From NCBI GenBank assembly GCA_023391695.1, contig JAEWAK010000060.1:124001-188000 (forward strand): 64,000 nt of DNA, given 5' to 3'. The position numbers were made by a program, and so were the translations under genes. The notes under the pieces were generated by a model. It was not told where the DNA came from. It saw only the letters and a list, made by a program, of their open reading frames with translations, and did no database searches. Each line of letters starts with the position of its first letter. The stretch's first letter is position 1. Of the stretch, positions 25,545-34,184 are shown in pieces. This DNA is from Bacillota bacterium (GTDB lineage Bacteria > Bacillota > Clostridia > Lachnospirales > Lachnospiraceae).

Positions 25545-26459
25545 TTAAGACATGTTTACTCCGTAGTCCTTTCTTTTGATCGGAAGCTGAGCTAATATAA
25601 TGGCAATGAATAGTAATATGCAGCCTGATAATTCCTGATAGGTAAGTGATTCACCTAATATAATCCACCCGCCCAAAGCAGAGAATACCGACTCCAGACT
25701 CATAATTAAGGAAGCAATGACCGGGTTTACTTTTCTTTGTCCCATTATCTGGAAGGTATATGCAATTCCACAGGATAAAATACCCGTATACAATAATGGC
25801 AGCCAGGCATGAAAAATGGAAGATACTTCAGGTTCTTCCGTAAAAACCATCACTATGGCTGAGAGTAAACCGCTTATAAAAAATTGAATGCAGGATAATT
25901 TTACACTTTCCACGGCGGGAGAGAAATAATCAATCACCAATATATGTATGGAGAAGAAAAAAGCACTCAGGATAAGCAGGAGATCTTCGGAAGCGACTTT
26001 GAAGCCATCGGTAATACAAAGTAAATAAATTCCGCATAAAGCAATGAGTATGCTGATCCATAAAGTGATACCCGGACGTTTTTTGAAAAAAATACCGATG
26101 ATCGGAACTATTATGATATACAATGCGGTAATGAAGCCTGCCTTTGAGGCTGTCGAATAGGACAATCCTATTTGTTGTAGGTTGCTGGCAACAAATAATA
26201 CAGTTCCGCAAAGGATGCCTCCTATCCATAGTTTTTTATTTTTCTTTATTCGATGCTGCTCTTTATTCTCTTGCCGGTTTTTATTATACATGAGACAGAT
26301 ACAGGGGAGCAGTGTAAATGCTCCGATAAACATACGGACGGCATTAAAAGTAAAGGGGCCGATCAGGTCACCTCCAATGCGTTGGGCAACAAAGGCAGTT
26401 CCCCATATAATTGCAGAAAGGAGCAGCAGGGATTCTCCAAGCAGTGAATTCTGTTTCAT
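25545..26459 (-). CDS. EamA/DMT-family transporter
   Basis: A 304-aa protein of the RhaT/YdcZ-like DMT superfamily with ten hydrophobic segments. The first EamA half begins L-L-L-S-A-I-I-W-G-T-A-F-V-A-Q and contains F-T-F-N-A-V-R-M. The second half ends with the typical L-E-S-V-F-S-A-L-G-G-W-I-I-L-G-E-S-L-T. A Lys/Arg-rich cytoplasmic loop lies near residue 65-80. The start has GAGGTG. It is convergent with the other EamA gene; the hairpin between them (about 25466-25528) is imperfect. The substrate is unknown. Confidence 0.9.
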   Translation of the reverse strand: MKQNSLLGESLLLLSAIIWGTAFVAQRIGGDLIGPFTFNAVRMFIGAFTLLPCICLMYNKNRQENKEQHRIKKNKKLWIGGILCGTVLFVASNLQQIGLSYSTASKAGFITALYIIIVPIIGIFFKKRPGITLWISILIALCGIYLLCITDGFKVASEDLLLILSAFFFSIHILVIDYFSPAVESVKLSCIQFFISGLLSAIVMVFTEEPEVSSIFHAWLPLLYTGILSCGIAYTFQIMGQRKVNPVIASLIMSLESVFSALGGWIILGESLTYQELSGCILLFIAIILAQLPIKRKDYGVNMS

Positions 26460-26640
26460 AAACTTTACACCTCTTTTGTATGATTTATAATTGCTTAGGA
26501 CAATTAGTCTAATTCTAATACAATATCAGGTGATTTACAAGAAATAAGTTATTTGAAAACCAGAATACCCTGCCGTTAAAGAGGTAAGAAAGCCCATTAA
26601 ATGTGAGCTTTTTAAAATTATATGTACCGTTTTGGAGTAA

Positions 26641-26675
26641 AAAACTACCAACTAATATTGATAGCTGGTAGCTCT
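26641..26675 (-). terminator. Terminator of the RDF-rich microprotein gene
   Basis: Nine-base arms (26645-26653 and 26663-26671, one G-U) are followed on the minus strand by six T. The hairpin lies directly downstream of the small minus-strand gene and supports its transcription. Confidence 0.7.
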
Positions 26676-26700
26676 TTATGTCAGTGGACACCCCTTTATT

Positions 26701-26907
26701 TTACTCAAAAAACATCCACCAAAATGGAAATCTTAAGTCAAAATCATGTCTCCTGTCGAATTCTTCTCTTCTTTCCATCTCATGTCTTCTATCAAAATCC
26801 ATTCTTCGATTAAATTCTTCCCTCATTTCATTCCTTCTATCGAAATCTCTTCTCTCAAAATCTCTTCCGTCGGAATCTCTTCTCCTATAATTTTGAAAAC
26901 CATCCAT
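26701..26907 (-). CDS. Arg/Asp/Phe/Glu-repeat microprotein of unknown function
   Basis: A 68-aa protein almost entirely of Arg, Asp, Glu, Phe, Met and Asn, organised in short repeats of the form R-R-x-x-F-D/N-R-R. It ends in an aromatic tail, F-P-F-W-W-M-F-F-E. AGGA is placed six bases before the ATG, and a strong terminator follows on the same strand. The DNA carries matching short repeats, so it may evolve by slippage. No signal peptide is present. I do not recognise the family. Mixed-charge repeats with an aromatic tail suggest a disordered or self-associating protein, which is inference. Confidence 0.55.
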   Translation of the reverse strand: MDGFQNYRRRDSDGRDFERRDFDRRNEMREEFNRRMDFDRRHEMERREEFDRRHDFDLRFPFWWMFFE

Positions 26908-27023
26908 AAATAATCCTGTTTCTATAATTTAAAATGTACTTTAATATATGCGAAATTATAATATTGTGACACTTACGGCCAACTGCTGCTTTGGCAGCTG
27001 CCAAAAGAAGACAATCTTTACCG

Positions 27024-28088
27024 TTATCCTTTTTTGATCCCAAACAGGAAGCGCGTAACGGCTGTTCTTCTGCATAACTCATACATAAAAATTGTTAAAA
27101 TAAAAGAAATTGCAACAATACTGACATACTGAATTAATGCTGTATGAACCTGTTTTATAATTATATAACCCACAATTACCACAAATGATTGATGGAAGAA
27201 ATAGAATGGAAATGCCGCAGGTGTAAAGTATTTTGTAAATGCATTATTAAATTCAAGGAAACGTTTTCCCAGGGCGATAATTGCCAATATACCGATCCAA
27301 CTTAACATTCTCTGCTCGACAGTCCATAGGAACCCATTTGTAACCTCCATCCGGTACATTATGCATCGTATAATAATTAATATTATCCATGCGGTTCCAA
27401 GCGGAATGTAATATTTCTGCAATCTTTCCTGCACTTCTTCCATACTCAGCACAAAATATCCTAAAAGGAAGCATGCGGCGAACTCACCGATACTCTTACC
27501 GCCAATATCAAGTATAGGTGTGCATATCAAAATAATGATAAACATGGGCAGTATCTTCAACATATTCAGCGTTCTGCCGTTCAATTTCTTTTCCTGGTTC
27601 TTATACCACATCATGAGCGGCAATGAAACCATAGATATTATAAACAGATAAAGCATAAACCACGTATGCCCCGGTGTAAAATGTCCATCATATCCGCTGA
27701 AATCCGTCAATGTAAAATATGTAGATAAATGTTCAAAGTAACTTCCCGTATAGCCGTTAAAGTATATGTCTGCAATATACGGCTGTACTGGTATTAGTAG
27801 TATAATTGCGGACAAAATCGGAATAAACAGCTTGAAAAATCTCTCTTGCACATATTGCTTGGCTGTTCTCTTTTTCAATGCATATACAGTTGATATTCCT
27901 GCCAATGCAAATAATACTGACATCCACCAGGGATAAACACCAATAACAAATAAGGTTGCCCATGTATTGCTTTGGCTATGTATATACCAGCTTTCTCCCA
28001 AGTTATTAAATATCATAGCCGTATGATATGGTATCAATAATAAAACACATAAAATCCGTATATTATCAATATAATACTTTCTCATCAT
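27024..28088 (-). CDS. Acyltransferase family 3 membrane protein (MdoC/OafA-like)
   Basis: A 354-aa polytopic protein with about ten membrane helices. It opens R-K-Y-Y-I-D-N-I-R-I-L-C-V-L-L-L-I-P-Y-H-T, placing the presumed catalytic His at residue 22, as in Acyl_transf_3 enzymes that O-acylate glycans or lipids. The longest frame starts at 28130, but TTAGGAG lies before the ATG at 28088. A TetR gene ends 13 bases upstream in the same direction, so the two form an operon under that regulator. The acceptor is unknown. Confidence 0.87.
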   Translation of the reverse strand: MMRKYYIDNIRILCVLLLIPYHTAMIFNNLGESWYIHSQSNTWATLFVIGVYPWWMSVLFALAGISTVYALKKRTAKQYVQERFFKLFIPILSAIILLIPVQPYIADIYFNGYTGSYFEHLSTYFTLTDFSGYDGHFTPGHTWFMLYLFIISMVSLPLMMWYKNQEKKLNGRTLNMLKILPMFIIILICTPILDIGGKSIGEFAACFLLGYFVLSMEEVQERLQKYYIPLGTAWIILIIIRCIMYRMEVTNGFLWTVEQRMLSWIGILAIIALGKRFLEFNNAFTKYFTPAAFPFYFFHQSFVVIVGYIIIKQVHTALIQYVSIVAISFILTIFMYELCRRTAVTRFLFGIKKG

Positions 28089-28101
28089 TTTTTCTCCTAA
28101 A

Positions 28102-28653
28102 TTACAAGTTATCAACCAATTCACCCACATATGCCTTCATGAATGCTTCCTTATCTCCATCTCCAACTATATTATCAGTAATTTCATTCCAAAATGCAGG
28201 ATGTGTCAAAGAGGATAATAGTGATATGATCTTTATTTTCATCAATTCTCCACTGCAGATTGGATTACATTGACTAACCAGATTGGTAAAGGCTTTAAAC
28301 TGCAGTTCGATTCTTTCTTTTGTTTTAGAGTCTATCTCATAGTTCTGGTACATTATCTGCTCTGAACGAAGTATGCCCGTTGAATTCATCTCCTTTTTCA
28401 TAAAACGTAAACAGAAGTCCTTAGCCTCTTCCTTAGTTATTTTTTCTTTTCTAAGTATCTCAATACATAACGCTCTAAGATCCTCCCAATACTGTTCCAT
28501 CATGCAGGAAAACAAATCTGCTTTTCCGCCAAAATAATAACTGATAGCAGCAACATTTACATCAGCTTCTTTTGCAATTTCCCGTACCGATATAGAGTTC
28601 ATATCTTTTTTCTCCAATAATGAAAAGGTTGCTTTCATTATCATTTCTCTCAT
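28102..28653 (-). CDS. TetR/AcrR family transcriptional regulator
   Basis: A 183-aa regulator with the TetR N-terminal helix-turn-helix: I-S-V-R-E-I-A-K-E-A-D-V-N-V-A-A-I-S-Y-Y-F-G-G-K at about residues 22-45. The C-terminal ligand domain is helical. The frame stays open to 28689, but GGAGGT stands before the ATG at 28653, and the family start fits there. It heads an operon with the acyltransferase. A perfect palindrome 58 bases upstream is its likely operator. Confidence 0.9.
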   Translation of the reverse strand: MREMIMKATFSLLEKKDMNSISVREIAKEADVNVAAISYYFGGKADLFSCMMEQYWEDLRALCIEILRKEKITKEEAKDFCLRFMKKEMNSTGILRSEQIMYQNYEIDSKTKERIELQFKAFTNLVSQCNPICSGELMKIKIISLLSSLTHPAFWNEITDNIVGDGDKEAFMKAYVGELVDNL

Positions 28654-28710
28654 TGTTACCTCCATTAATTTACTTAGCCTGCCTTTCATTTAACAGTCAT
28701 TTTAAATAAT

Positions 28711-28734
28711 TGATTAAAACAAATGTTTTAATCA
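28711..28734. promoter_or_regulatory. Perfect palindrome, probable TetR operator
   Basis: TGATTAAAAC (28711-28720) and GTTTTAATCA (28725-28734) are exact inverted arms around AAAT. It lies upstream of the TetR/acyltransferase operon, as expected for autorepression. Confidence 0.6.
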
Positions 28735-28798
28735 TATGTTTTAGTATATACCAATTACTTTATTTGTCAAGATTATATTATCTATATGCAGCTATACG

Positions 28799-28838
28799 AA
28801 AAAAGCCTTGCAAACACTGTACTTGCAAGGCTTTTTTT
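28799..28838. terminator. Bidirectional terminator
   Basis: A 15-bp stem (28799-28813 and 28823-28837) of AAAAAAGCCTTGCAA with its complement has A and T runs on both sides. On the minus strand it lies just beyond the SDR gene that ends at 28874. Confidence 0.88.
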
Positions 28839-28873
28839 TCATCGTTGATATTGTTACCGGATAGCAATAGGGA

Positions 28874-29815
28874 TTAATTATCTTTTGAATGCCGTTCACC
28901 AATCTGGAAGGCATCCGCATGTTCAAACATATATTTCACAGTAATCGGTTCCTGGTTCGTAAGCTTTTTAAAATCGTCTGTAAAGGTATCCATTTTTCCG
29001 AGACGAATTGCCTGAGCAAAGGTTACCATACCCTCTGAAGAAAACGGAGCCTCGGAATCTTCTTTAAATTTGCCGTCGGTTGTTCTTGGCACACCCATTG
29101 CATCAAATATTGCATAGTTTTCTTCATCTGTTATTTCCTGATAGGATACGTGATTACCGGTAGCTGTATTACCGCATTCGATAAACTCGGAGATTGTCAT
29201 TAACCTGGGGCCGTTGATATTTAAAACGGCGTTGTGTAAATCGGTTGAGGCAAGAGCACAGGCTACTGCTTTTGCACAATCCTTTCGGGATATATAAGCC
29301 ATTTTTCCATTACCCTGGCTGTTTTTTAATATACCGTCCATTTTTGCGAAAGTGAAGTAATTTGTAATCATTGCCTCCGCATATTGGGAATTACGAAGGA
29401 AGATATAATCCAGGCCCATGCCTTTAATGTAATCTTCCGTGTAGGCATGATCGATTTTTTCAACACTGGGATTCGTTTCATCTGCCGCATTGACTAAAGA
29501 GGTATAGATGATTTGATTAACACCGGCTATTTTTGCGGCATCAATAACATTTTTGTGTGCATTTTGACGTTTCTTTCCAACAAAGGGCATAGAAATCAGG
29601 GCGACTTTCTCTGCATTTGAAAAAGCTTTTGCCAGTCCCTCCGGATTATTAAAATCTGTAACATGGGTTTCGATTCCCTGTTCCTTGAACTTTTTTAATG
29701 ATTCCGGGTTATAACCGCAGAAAATAACCTGATCTTTGTTAACCAGTTCTAACAGGCAGATAGCAGCCTGATAGCCTAAATTTCCATCAACACCGGTCAA
29801 TAATAATTTACTCAT
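28874..29815 (-). CDS. NmrA-like SDR oxidoreductase (atypical short-chain dehydrogenase)
   Basis: A 313-aa NAD(P)-binding protein. The N-terminal L-L-L-T-G-V-D-G-N-L-G-Y-Q is the T-G-x-x-G-x-x-G nucleotide motif, and V-A-L-I-S-M-P-F follows. Overall it resembles QOR2/NmrA proteins, which reduce quinones or sense NADP. AAAGGAG precedes the ATG. A LysR regulator lies 84 bases upstream on the same strand, so the two probably form a regulator-target pair. The substrate is unknown. Confidence 0.85.
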   Translation of the reverse strand: MSKLLLTGVDGNLGYQAAICLLELVNKDQVIFCGYNPESLKKFKEQGIETHVTDFNNPEGLAKAFSNAEKVALISMPFVGKKRQNAHKNVIDAAKIAGVNQIIYTSLVNAADETNPSVEKIDHAYTEDYIKGMGLDYIFLRNSQYAEAMITNYFTFAKMDGILKNSQGNGKMAYISRKDCAKAVACALASTDLHNAVLNINGPRLMTISEFIECGNTATGNHVSYQEITDEENYAIFDAMGVPRTTDGKFKEDSEAPFSSEGMVTFAQAIRLGKMDTFTDDFKKLTNQEPITVKYMFEHADAFQIGERHSKDN

Positions 29816-29899
29816 AATGGATACACTCCTTTTTCAGTTAATTTATAACCTTATATTATGTTAAAAAATAGACAAAGTCCAATAAGAAAAAGCAATGAG

Positions 29900-30793
29900 C
29901 TATTTGAAAAACAAATTTTGTATATGTTTAAGAAAGGGTTTCAATGCTGTATTTTTATTATCTTTCAGATAGCCTATTTCTATGCGGAATGTATGATGTG
30001 TAGCTTCTAATGGAATTAAACGGATATCATCCTTTAAGTAAGCAAGATTATAGTTTTCCGGGAAAAAACCGATTAAATTTTCTGTTATAATATAAAATAG
30101 TTCTGTTTCCACATCATCTACGGTCCGGAAGATATTGGGTTGATAACCGTCCCTGGCCGCATTTTGAAGCATTAGATGATAGGAAGCTCCAATGCTGGTT
30201 GGATTCAGCATTATAAGGGGGTATTGATATAATTCCTCCGCGGTAATGAATGCATGATGAAATAGAGGGTGGTGGTTATTTACTGCCGCACAATATTTTC
30301 CCTTATATAATGTGTAGGTCTGAATATCCGGTTTGCCTTTAAACTCCGAGTCAAAGGCTACTGCAATATCATAAATTCCTTTCTGAAGAAATTCTGAGAT
30401 GTCCTTTAACAGGACTTTATTCAATTCCAGTTTAATACCGGGATGTAATTCATTAAAAGAAGGGATAAAACCCAGCAGACTTTGAATATCGGTTACCGCT
30501 GCGTATTCTATACTCAATACCTGAGTCAGATCCTTTTTGTAATTTGCAATTTTTGCTTTCATATGATTGTACTGCTTCCATAAAACAACTGCTTCTCCAT
30601 AAAATAGCCATCCTGCTTTTGTCGGTTCGATGGGAATTTGCTTTCGGTCAATTAATTGAATATTAAACTCTGTTTCAAGGGAGGCAATCTGCTGACTGAT
30701 GGTTGTCTGTGATACGAAGTTTTTCCTGGCTGTTTCTGTGAAATTTCTGCATTCTACCAGATCGATAAAGTATTTTATCTTTTCAATATTCAT
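29900..30793 (-). CDS. LysR family transcriptional regulator
   Basis: A 297-aa LysR-type regulator. The winged helix at residues 1-60 has F-I-D-L-V-E-C-R-N-F-T-E-T-A-R and Q-T-T-I-S-Q-Q-I-A-S-L-E; the substrate-binding domain spans about 90-290. AGGAGG stands before the ATG. The NmrA-like oxidoreductase follows in the same direction, which differs from the common divergent LysR layout. It is therefore likely self-regulating. Confidence 0.92.
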   Translation of the reverse strand: MNIEKIKYFIDLVECRNFTETARKNFVSQTTISQQIASLETEFNIQLIDRKQIPIEPTKAGWLFYGEAVVLWKQYNHMKAKIANYKKDLTQVLSIEYAAVTDIQSLLGFIPSFNELHPGIKLELNKVLLKDISEFLQKGIYDIAVAFDSEFKGKPDIQTYTLYKGKYCAAVNNHHPLFHHAFITAEELYQYPLIMLNPTSIGASYHLMLQNAARDGYQPNIFRTVDDVETELFYIITENLIGFFPENYNLAYLKDDIRLIPLEATHHTFRIEIGYLKDNKNTALKPFLKHIQNLFFK

Positions 30794-30974
30794 CCTTACC
30801 TCCTAATTTATTCCTTATAGTTTAAAAATCTTTCTGTAATGGCAGCAGGTATTCTATAATCTGTTCCAAATAGAACGGAAACTGTTTAGCCTATTACCAG
30901 TGTTTCTATTTTATATTATAAATCATAAGGAGGTGAATGAAAAGACTTACCATATTCAGTACGGAATTCACTGC

Positions 30975-31253
30975 TCACAAGTTTAAGATAAAATGGTAAT
31001 ATATGCTTTTAAACAGCTCAACTTTTTCGCCTAACATGTAGAGATTTCCGGAGGTTGGCCTAAGCATGGATAAGAGTGTTTTAATGGTCGTTGTCTTTCC
31101 GGCTCCATTCAGCCCCAGAAATCCAAAGATTTCCCCTCGGCTTACTTCCAGTGACAGATTATTCAGGGCTTTATATTCGCCGAAACTTTTATACAATCCG
31201 TCTATTTGTATTGCTTTTGCAGTAATGTTTTTTTGTTTTGAAAATATACTCAT
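30975..31253 (-). pseudogene. Truncated ABC transporter ATPase remnant
   Basis: A 92-aa frame holding only the N-terminal third of an ABC-type ATPase: a beta-strand start, Walker A G-L-N-G-A-G-K-T-T-T and the segment L-R-P-T-S-G. Homology stops at about residue 82, after which come a few unrelated residues and a stop. Q-loop, signature and Walker B are absent, so it cannot hydrolyse ATP. AAAGGAG is intact before the ATG. This looks like the leftover of a deleted ABC exporter. Confidence 0.8.
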
Positions 31254-31368
31254 AGTCTGTAACTCCTTTCATGTTGTACCCGTTTATGCTAACAGTATAA
31301 TGTCAACTCAACCTCAATTTTTCTTTAGTAAAATTTTTAAACACAATTTTAGCACCTTGAAATTTTAG

Positions 31369-31494
31369 CAGGCCAATAAGCGATGGATACAGAATTTTTA
31401 TGGTAAAGACTCTGGAATTAAATACCGATTTGATTTTTTAGAGGAAATGAAACAATTATATCCTCGGACCGGTTTATTGCTGGAAGGACCTTAG
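31369..31494 (+). pseudogene. Possible gene fragment
   Basis: A 41-codon open stretch (31369-31491, TAG 31492-31494) with protein-like composition, rich in aromatic and charged residues, bounded by stops and without a start site. I cannot name a family. It lies beside the ABC remnant, so the 31.0-31.5 kb stretch may be decayed DNA. The rest of 31254-31730 shows no feature. Confidence 0.2.
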
Positions 31495-31730
31495 GGCACG
31501 GATTTAGAGTAGGAGTAGGGCCGACCCGTCTGCCATTGTTAAATATTAGAGATAAGACCTTGAAAATAAAGAAGATAAATGTTATTCTAAGGATAAGAAA
31601 ATTGTTACAATTTGTAAAATGATTATGAATGATTTTAGGATACTGCTATTTGTTACAAGATAATAGATATATCAAAAGGTAATGTAATTGCTTTTTACAA
31701 AAGATGAGTTAAGGGAATTGGGGGAAGAAA

Positions 31731-32438
31731 ATGAAGGAATATAAAATATCAGAAAAACAAATTGAGATAGGAAAAAGAAAAAGTTTGATCTATGCCGCAC
31801 CTATTATTCTAATTGCACTAATTACAGGGTTTTTTATCGGAAATTCCGGTTCTGATTACAGTTATATGTATGTGACGCTGCCTCTGTTAATTTTAATTAT
31901 CGCCGGTGCAGTTATTATAGGTATGAAGTATGGTAATAAAATAAATAATGATTCTTTCTCTTCTTATAAAATTGAGTTGCTGGATAATTCTATAAAAAAA
32001 TATCAGAAAAATACCTCTGTAATAGAAATTGATAAATCAGAAGTAAACTCTATTACAGAAGTTGTAAACAAAGGTATTACAATTAGAACAAATAATTTAA
32101 CCAAATATATCTTTATATCAGTGTATGTTGAAGGATATTCAGAATTAAAGGAATTATTATCTGAATGGATGAACATTGCAGCAAATAAAAGAAATAATGA
32201 TCAATTCTTAAAAATTATTTCAGCTGCCGGCATAGCTCTTGGATTTGCTCTTGTTATGTTATGCGACTATTCCTACATAGTAATCCCTGTTGGAGTTGTA
32301 ATGATAATAGTTTTAGTATGTAGTCTTGTAATGAATCTAAAAAATCCTCATTTAGATACCAGGATAAAGAAAAATTCATTAATAACAATACTTCCAATTA
32401 GCTTCATTTTATTAAGAGTATTATCATTTATATTATAG
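31731..32438 (+). CDS. Membrane protein of unknown function
   Basis: A 235-aa protein with two N-terminal membrane helices (about 18-36 and 44-64), a soluble central domain (about 70-150) and two or three C-terminal helices (about 163-235). The central part (E-L-L-D-N-S-I-K-K-Y, then V-I-E-I-D-K-S-E-V) resembles the beta-rich PH-like modules of small bacterial membrane proteins (YcxB/bPH type). GGGGGAAG precedes the ATG. It is isolated, and more AT-rich than its neighbours. No function can be assigned. Confidence 0.65.
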   Translation: MKEYKISEKQIEIGKRKSLIYAAPIILIALITGFFIGNSGSDYSYMYVTLPLLILIIAGAVIIGMKYGNKINNDSFSSYKIELLDNSIKKYQKNTSVIEIDKSEVNSITEVVNKGITIRTNNLTKYIFISVYVEGYSELKELLSEWMNIAANKRNNDQFLKIISAAGIALGFALVMLCDYSYIVIPVGVVMIIVLVCSLVMNLKNPHLDTRIKKNSLITILPISFILLRVLSFIL

Positions 32439-32487
32439 TTTCTGTTAATTCCATTACAATGAAAAGGTTCTTTCAGACAGTATAAAT

Positions 32488-32523
32488 AAAAGCTGCCTCT
32501 AAGGCCCCCTGGGCAGCTTTTAT
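32488..32523 (+). terminator. Terminator after the membrane protein gene
   Basis: Ten-base perfect arms (AAAAGCTGCC 32488-32497, GGCAGCTTTT 32512-32521), 50 bases past the stop. Confidence 0.75.
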
Positions 32524-32651
32524 GACCATTCATGGCACCTTGTTTGACCATAATCTGAAATGGTAAAAACAAGCGTACTCTCAATCTGAGCCGTATCTTT
32601 TAAGAGGTACAGGAAAGCAAGATAAAGATTTATGAACGATTGTATGAAGGG

Positions 32652-33221
32652 TTAATGCTGTGTCATTTCCAAACTGCCCTTAAAACACCTGACAAGTGTA
32701 TCTGCCATTTCTTCCGGTGATTCTTTACAGTCCCGGTCCAGCCAGCGTTTTAATACCATTGTAAAACCGGCTTGGAAATACACAAAATGATACATCATTT
32801 CATCTTCTGACATCAGACCTAAATTCTGGTAATAGAGTTTCATGGTATACCATAAATCCTGAAATCCTTCTTCGATGGGAAAGCTCTTCCGGTTTTGGAT
32901 GAAATTACGGTAAAAATTTCGGTATTGACTGACGTAGCGAAGAAAAATAGCAATATATTTCGAGGAGAAGAAGTTATTATTATCGGCACCGGAATCTTTG
33001 TATAAATCAAGGAGTTTATGGTTTAATTCATCTTCGGTTTTTTCCATCAAATCATAAATATCCAAATAATGAGCATAAAAGGTTGAGCGGTTTATTCTGG
33101 CCTTTTTGCATATGTCTGTTACAGTAATCTGCCGCAAATCATGGATTTCAAGTAATTCGAGCAATATTTGCCGTATTATTTTCTGGGTATTTCTAAATGT
33201 CCTGTTATTTTTGGTATTCAT
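32652..33221 (-). CDS. TetR family transcriptional regulator
   Basis: A 189-aa regulator. The helix-turn-helix at residues 30-52 reads I-T-V-T-D-I-C-K-K-A-R-I-N-R-S-T-F-Y-A-H-Y, characteristic of the TetR branch with a C-terminal TetR_C domain seen in Firmicutes (DhaS-like). AAGGAG stands before the ATG. It is divergent from the SDR gene at 33394; a near-perfect palindrome just upstream of its start is the likely operator. The SDR is the probable target. Confidence 0.9.
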   Translation of the reverse strand: MNTKNNRTFRNTQKIIRQILLELLEIHDLRQITVTDICKKARINRSTFYAHYLDIYDLMEKTEDELNHKLLDLYKDSGADNNNFFSSKYIAIFLRYVSQYRNFYRNFIQNRKSFPIEEGFQDLWYTMKLYYQNLGLMSEDEMMYHFVYFQAGFTMVLKRWLDRDCKESPEEMADTLVRCFKGSLEMTQH

Positions 33222-33236
33222 GTAAGATCTCCTTGT

Positions 33237-33262
33237 AATAATCCAACAATTGTCGGATTATT
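33237..33262. promoter_or_regulatory. Palindrome between TetR and SDR genes, probable operator
   Basis: AATAATCC (33237-33244) and GGATTATT (33255-33262) flank an ACAATTGT core, making a 26-bp palindrome with one mismatched pair. It lies 16 bases before the TetR start in the divergent region and could control both genes. Confidence 0.6.
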
Positions 33263-33393
33263 GATGGTTGATAAAATGATTATAAAATACAATAATATAA
33301 GGTGGCAAGAATAATTTTACTTTATGGGTTTGGTAAACATAACCCATAAAGTAAAAGAACTGAGTATACATGAAAAAAACAGGAGGTATTAAA

Positions 33394-34152
33394 ATGGCTG
33401 GTATTGGTAAGCTGGAAGGAAAAGTAGCATTAATAACAGGAGCAGGCAGTGGAATAGGATATGCAACTGCGAAGCTTTTTCTGGAGGAAGGGGCGAAAAT
33501 AATAGCTGTGGATTATTCGGAAGAAGCTATGAAGAAATGGAATGAAGTAAAAAATGTAGTTCCTTTAAAAGCTGATGTAACGAAGGCAGATGATATTGAA
33601 AAAATGGTGTCGGAGGCAGAAAAGAGTTTTGGCAGACTGGATTGTATCTGTAATATTGCCGGTATCAATGACTTGAATTACCCTCTGGAAGCGACGGACG
33701 ACGCACGCTGGGACCGGGTAATGGATATTGATTTAAAAGCACCTTTTCAAATTTGCCGCAGGGCAATCCGTACAATGGTAAACGGCGGAGGGGGAAGCAT
33801 AGTTAATATTGGTTCCTATGCAGCGGTTCGCGGAAATCACGGACCCAGCTATACGGCAGCCAAGGCAGGGCTGACCGGACTTACTAAGAGTATAGCATTT
33901 GGATACGGTAAAGAGGGTATCCGCTGCAATATTATCAATCCGGGAGGTACGAATACCAATATACATCAGAATTCAGGAGGAGCTTATCATGAAGCCGGTC
34001 AGGCATTATCTAAAATTATTGCAAGCCTGCCTGTAAAATGGTATGGTGAACCGGAAGATATCGCGAAAACCTGCCTGTTTCTGTGCAGTGATGATGCAAG
34101 GCATATCAATGGAGCAGTAATTGCTGTTGATGGCGGTATGGCTTGCTGTTGA
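33394..34152 (+). CDS. Classical short-chain dehydrogenase/reductase (SDR)
   Basis: A 252-aa NAD(P)-dependent oxidoreductase of the FabG-like type. T15-G-x-x-x-G-x-G22 binds the cofactor, N-I-A-G is the stabilising motif, and the catalytic set is S141, Y153 and K157 (Y-T-A-A-K). A frame start at 33370 is possible, but AGGAGGT lies before the ATG at 33394. It is divergent from the TetR gene, its likely regulator, and tail-to-tail with an AraC gene. The substrate, perhaps a sugar or sterol alcohol, is not evident. Confidence 0.92.
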   Translation: MAGIGKLEGKVALITGAGSGIGYATAKLFLEEGAKIIAVDYSEEAMKKWNEVKNVVPLKADVTKADDIEKMVSEAEKSFGRLDCICNIAGINDLNYPLEATDDARWDRVMDIDLKAPFQICRRAIRTMVNGGGGSIVNIGSYAAVRGNHGPSYTAAKAGLTGLTKSIAFGYGKEGIRCNIINPGGTNTNIHQNSGGAYHEAGQALSKIIASLPVKWYGEPEDIAKTCLFLCSDDARHINGAVIAVDGGMACC

Positions 34153-34184
34153 TAGCAAAATAAATATTAACAGCCCTTGTTATT

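Noticed and set aside
26622..26890. Plus-strand Ser/Leu-rich ORFs opposite the RDF microprotein
   Set aside because: They are the antisense of the repeats, without ribosome binding sites. The minus-strand frame has both a ribosome binding site and a terminator.
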